Assembly: GCA_913060675.1 (NCBI GenBank)
Contig: CAJXUS010000038.1
Span: forward strand, 1 to 41,793
Direction of reading: 5' to 3'
DNA length: 41,793 nucleotides
Origin: an uncultured Rhodospirillales bacterium
GTDB taxonomy: Bacteria > Pseudomonadota > Alphaproteobacteria > Kiloniellales > Kiloniellaceae
Part shown: positions 41,758 through 41,793 of the stretch, piece by piece
Numbering within the stretch: the stretch's first letter is position 1
How the letters are laid out: every line of letters starts with the position of its first letter
Notes under the pieces: model-generated
What the model was told of the DNA's origin: nothing
Database searches by the model: none
Seen by the model: the letters and a program-made list of their open reading frames with translations, nothing else
Translations under genes and position numbers: made by a program

Positions 41758-41793
41758 CTGTCTCTTATACACATCTCCGAGCCCACGAGACCG
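41758..41793 (-). other. Nextera sequencing adapter (artefact)
   Basis: Reverse complement of the same read-2 transposase adapter as at 1-51, starting CTGTCTCTTATACACATCT and ending with two index bases (CG) that agree with the index at 10-17. It is not genomic, and it creates a false minus-strand MYKRQ start inside the CocE gene. Confidence 0.99.

Noticed and set aside
41527..41772. Minus-strand frame beginning MYKRQ at the right end
   Set aside because: Its start lies in the adapter and the remainder is antisense to the CocE-family gene.
1..41793. tRNA, rRNA or CRISPR features
   Set aside because: No tRNA-like T-arm contexts outside genes, no rRNA segments and no regularly spaced repeats were seen on reading the window.

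Overview
The window is an assembled contig of about 41.8 kb with Illumina Nextera transposase adapter still attached at both ends (1-51 and 41758-41793). Real sequence is therefore 52-41757, and the first and last genes are cut by the contig ends. Moderate, rather AT-leaning composition, the gene families (DddP DMSP lyase, fused carnitine dehydrogenase/thioesterase, GATase1-AraC regulator, DMGDH-like GcvT-family oxidases, Tat-exported NosZ) and many orphan SBP_bac_3 proteins point to a marine alphaproteobacterium. The genus cannot be read from the sequence alone.

Layout. (1) 52-3404: two FAD amine oxidases/dehydrogenases of the sarcosine/dimethylglycine type, closed by a strong terminator. 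(2) 3473-6837: a patchwork with an orphan periplasmic solute-binding protein, a decayed HlyC-type toxin acyltransferase remnant, a GFA-family protein, a GNAT acetyltransferase and a broken IS4-type transposase. Two copies of an IS-end-like sequence flank the GNAT gene. (3) 6838-9531 (minus): DddP DMSP lyase with every metal ligand intact, and an Ldh2-family dehydrogenase that lacks the family's usual histidines. (4) 9798-10124: DUF1330 protein. (5) 10278-19382 (minus): complete nosRZDFYLX nitrous oxide reductase operon behind an FNR/DNR-type box. (6) 19581-28233: carnitine island. A CdhR-like regulator (with an aldose-1-epimerase) is divergent from cdhC (BKACE), lcdH-thioesterase fusion, acyl-CoA dehydrogenase, ADP-forming acyl-CoA synthetase and caiD. 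(7) 28321-30998: second orphan solute-binding protein and a GMC alcohol dehydrogenase. (8) 31020-41757: LysR regulator divergent from an enolase-superfamily enzyme and an aldehyde dehydrogenase, then a dipeptide-type ABC transporter, an alkaline-phosphatase-superfamily hydrolase, a terminator and a truncated CocE/NonD hydrolase.

How it fits together. Much of the window deals with methylated onium compounds. Gamma-butyrobetaine or crotonobetaine could be CoA-activated, desaturated and hydrated to carnitine. Carnitine would then be oxidised and cleaved to acetoacetate and betainyl-CoA, and hydrolysed to glycine betaine. The DMGDH-like genes at the left edge could process demethylated betaine products, and DddP handles the sulfonium analogue DMSP. 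NosRZDFYLX provides N2O respiration. The right-hand cluster (enolase-ALDH-ABC-phosphodiesterase-CocE) looks like a dedicated uptake and catabolic system whose substrate I cannot identify; it is the best candidate here for an undescribed pathway.
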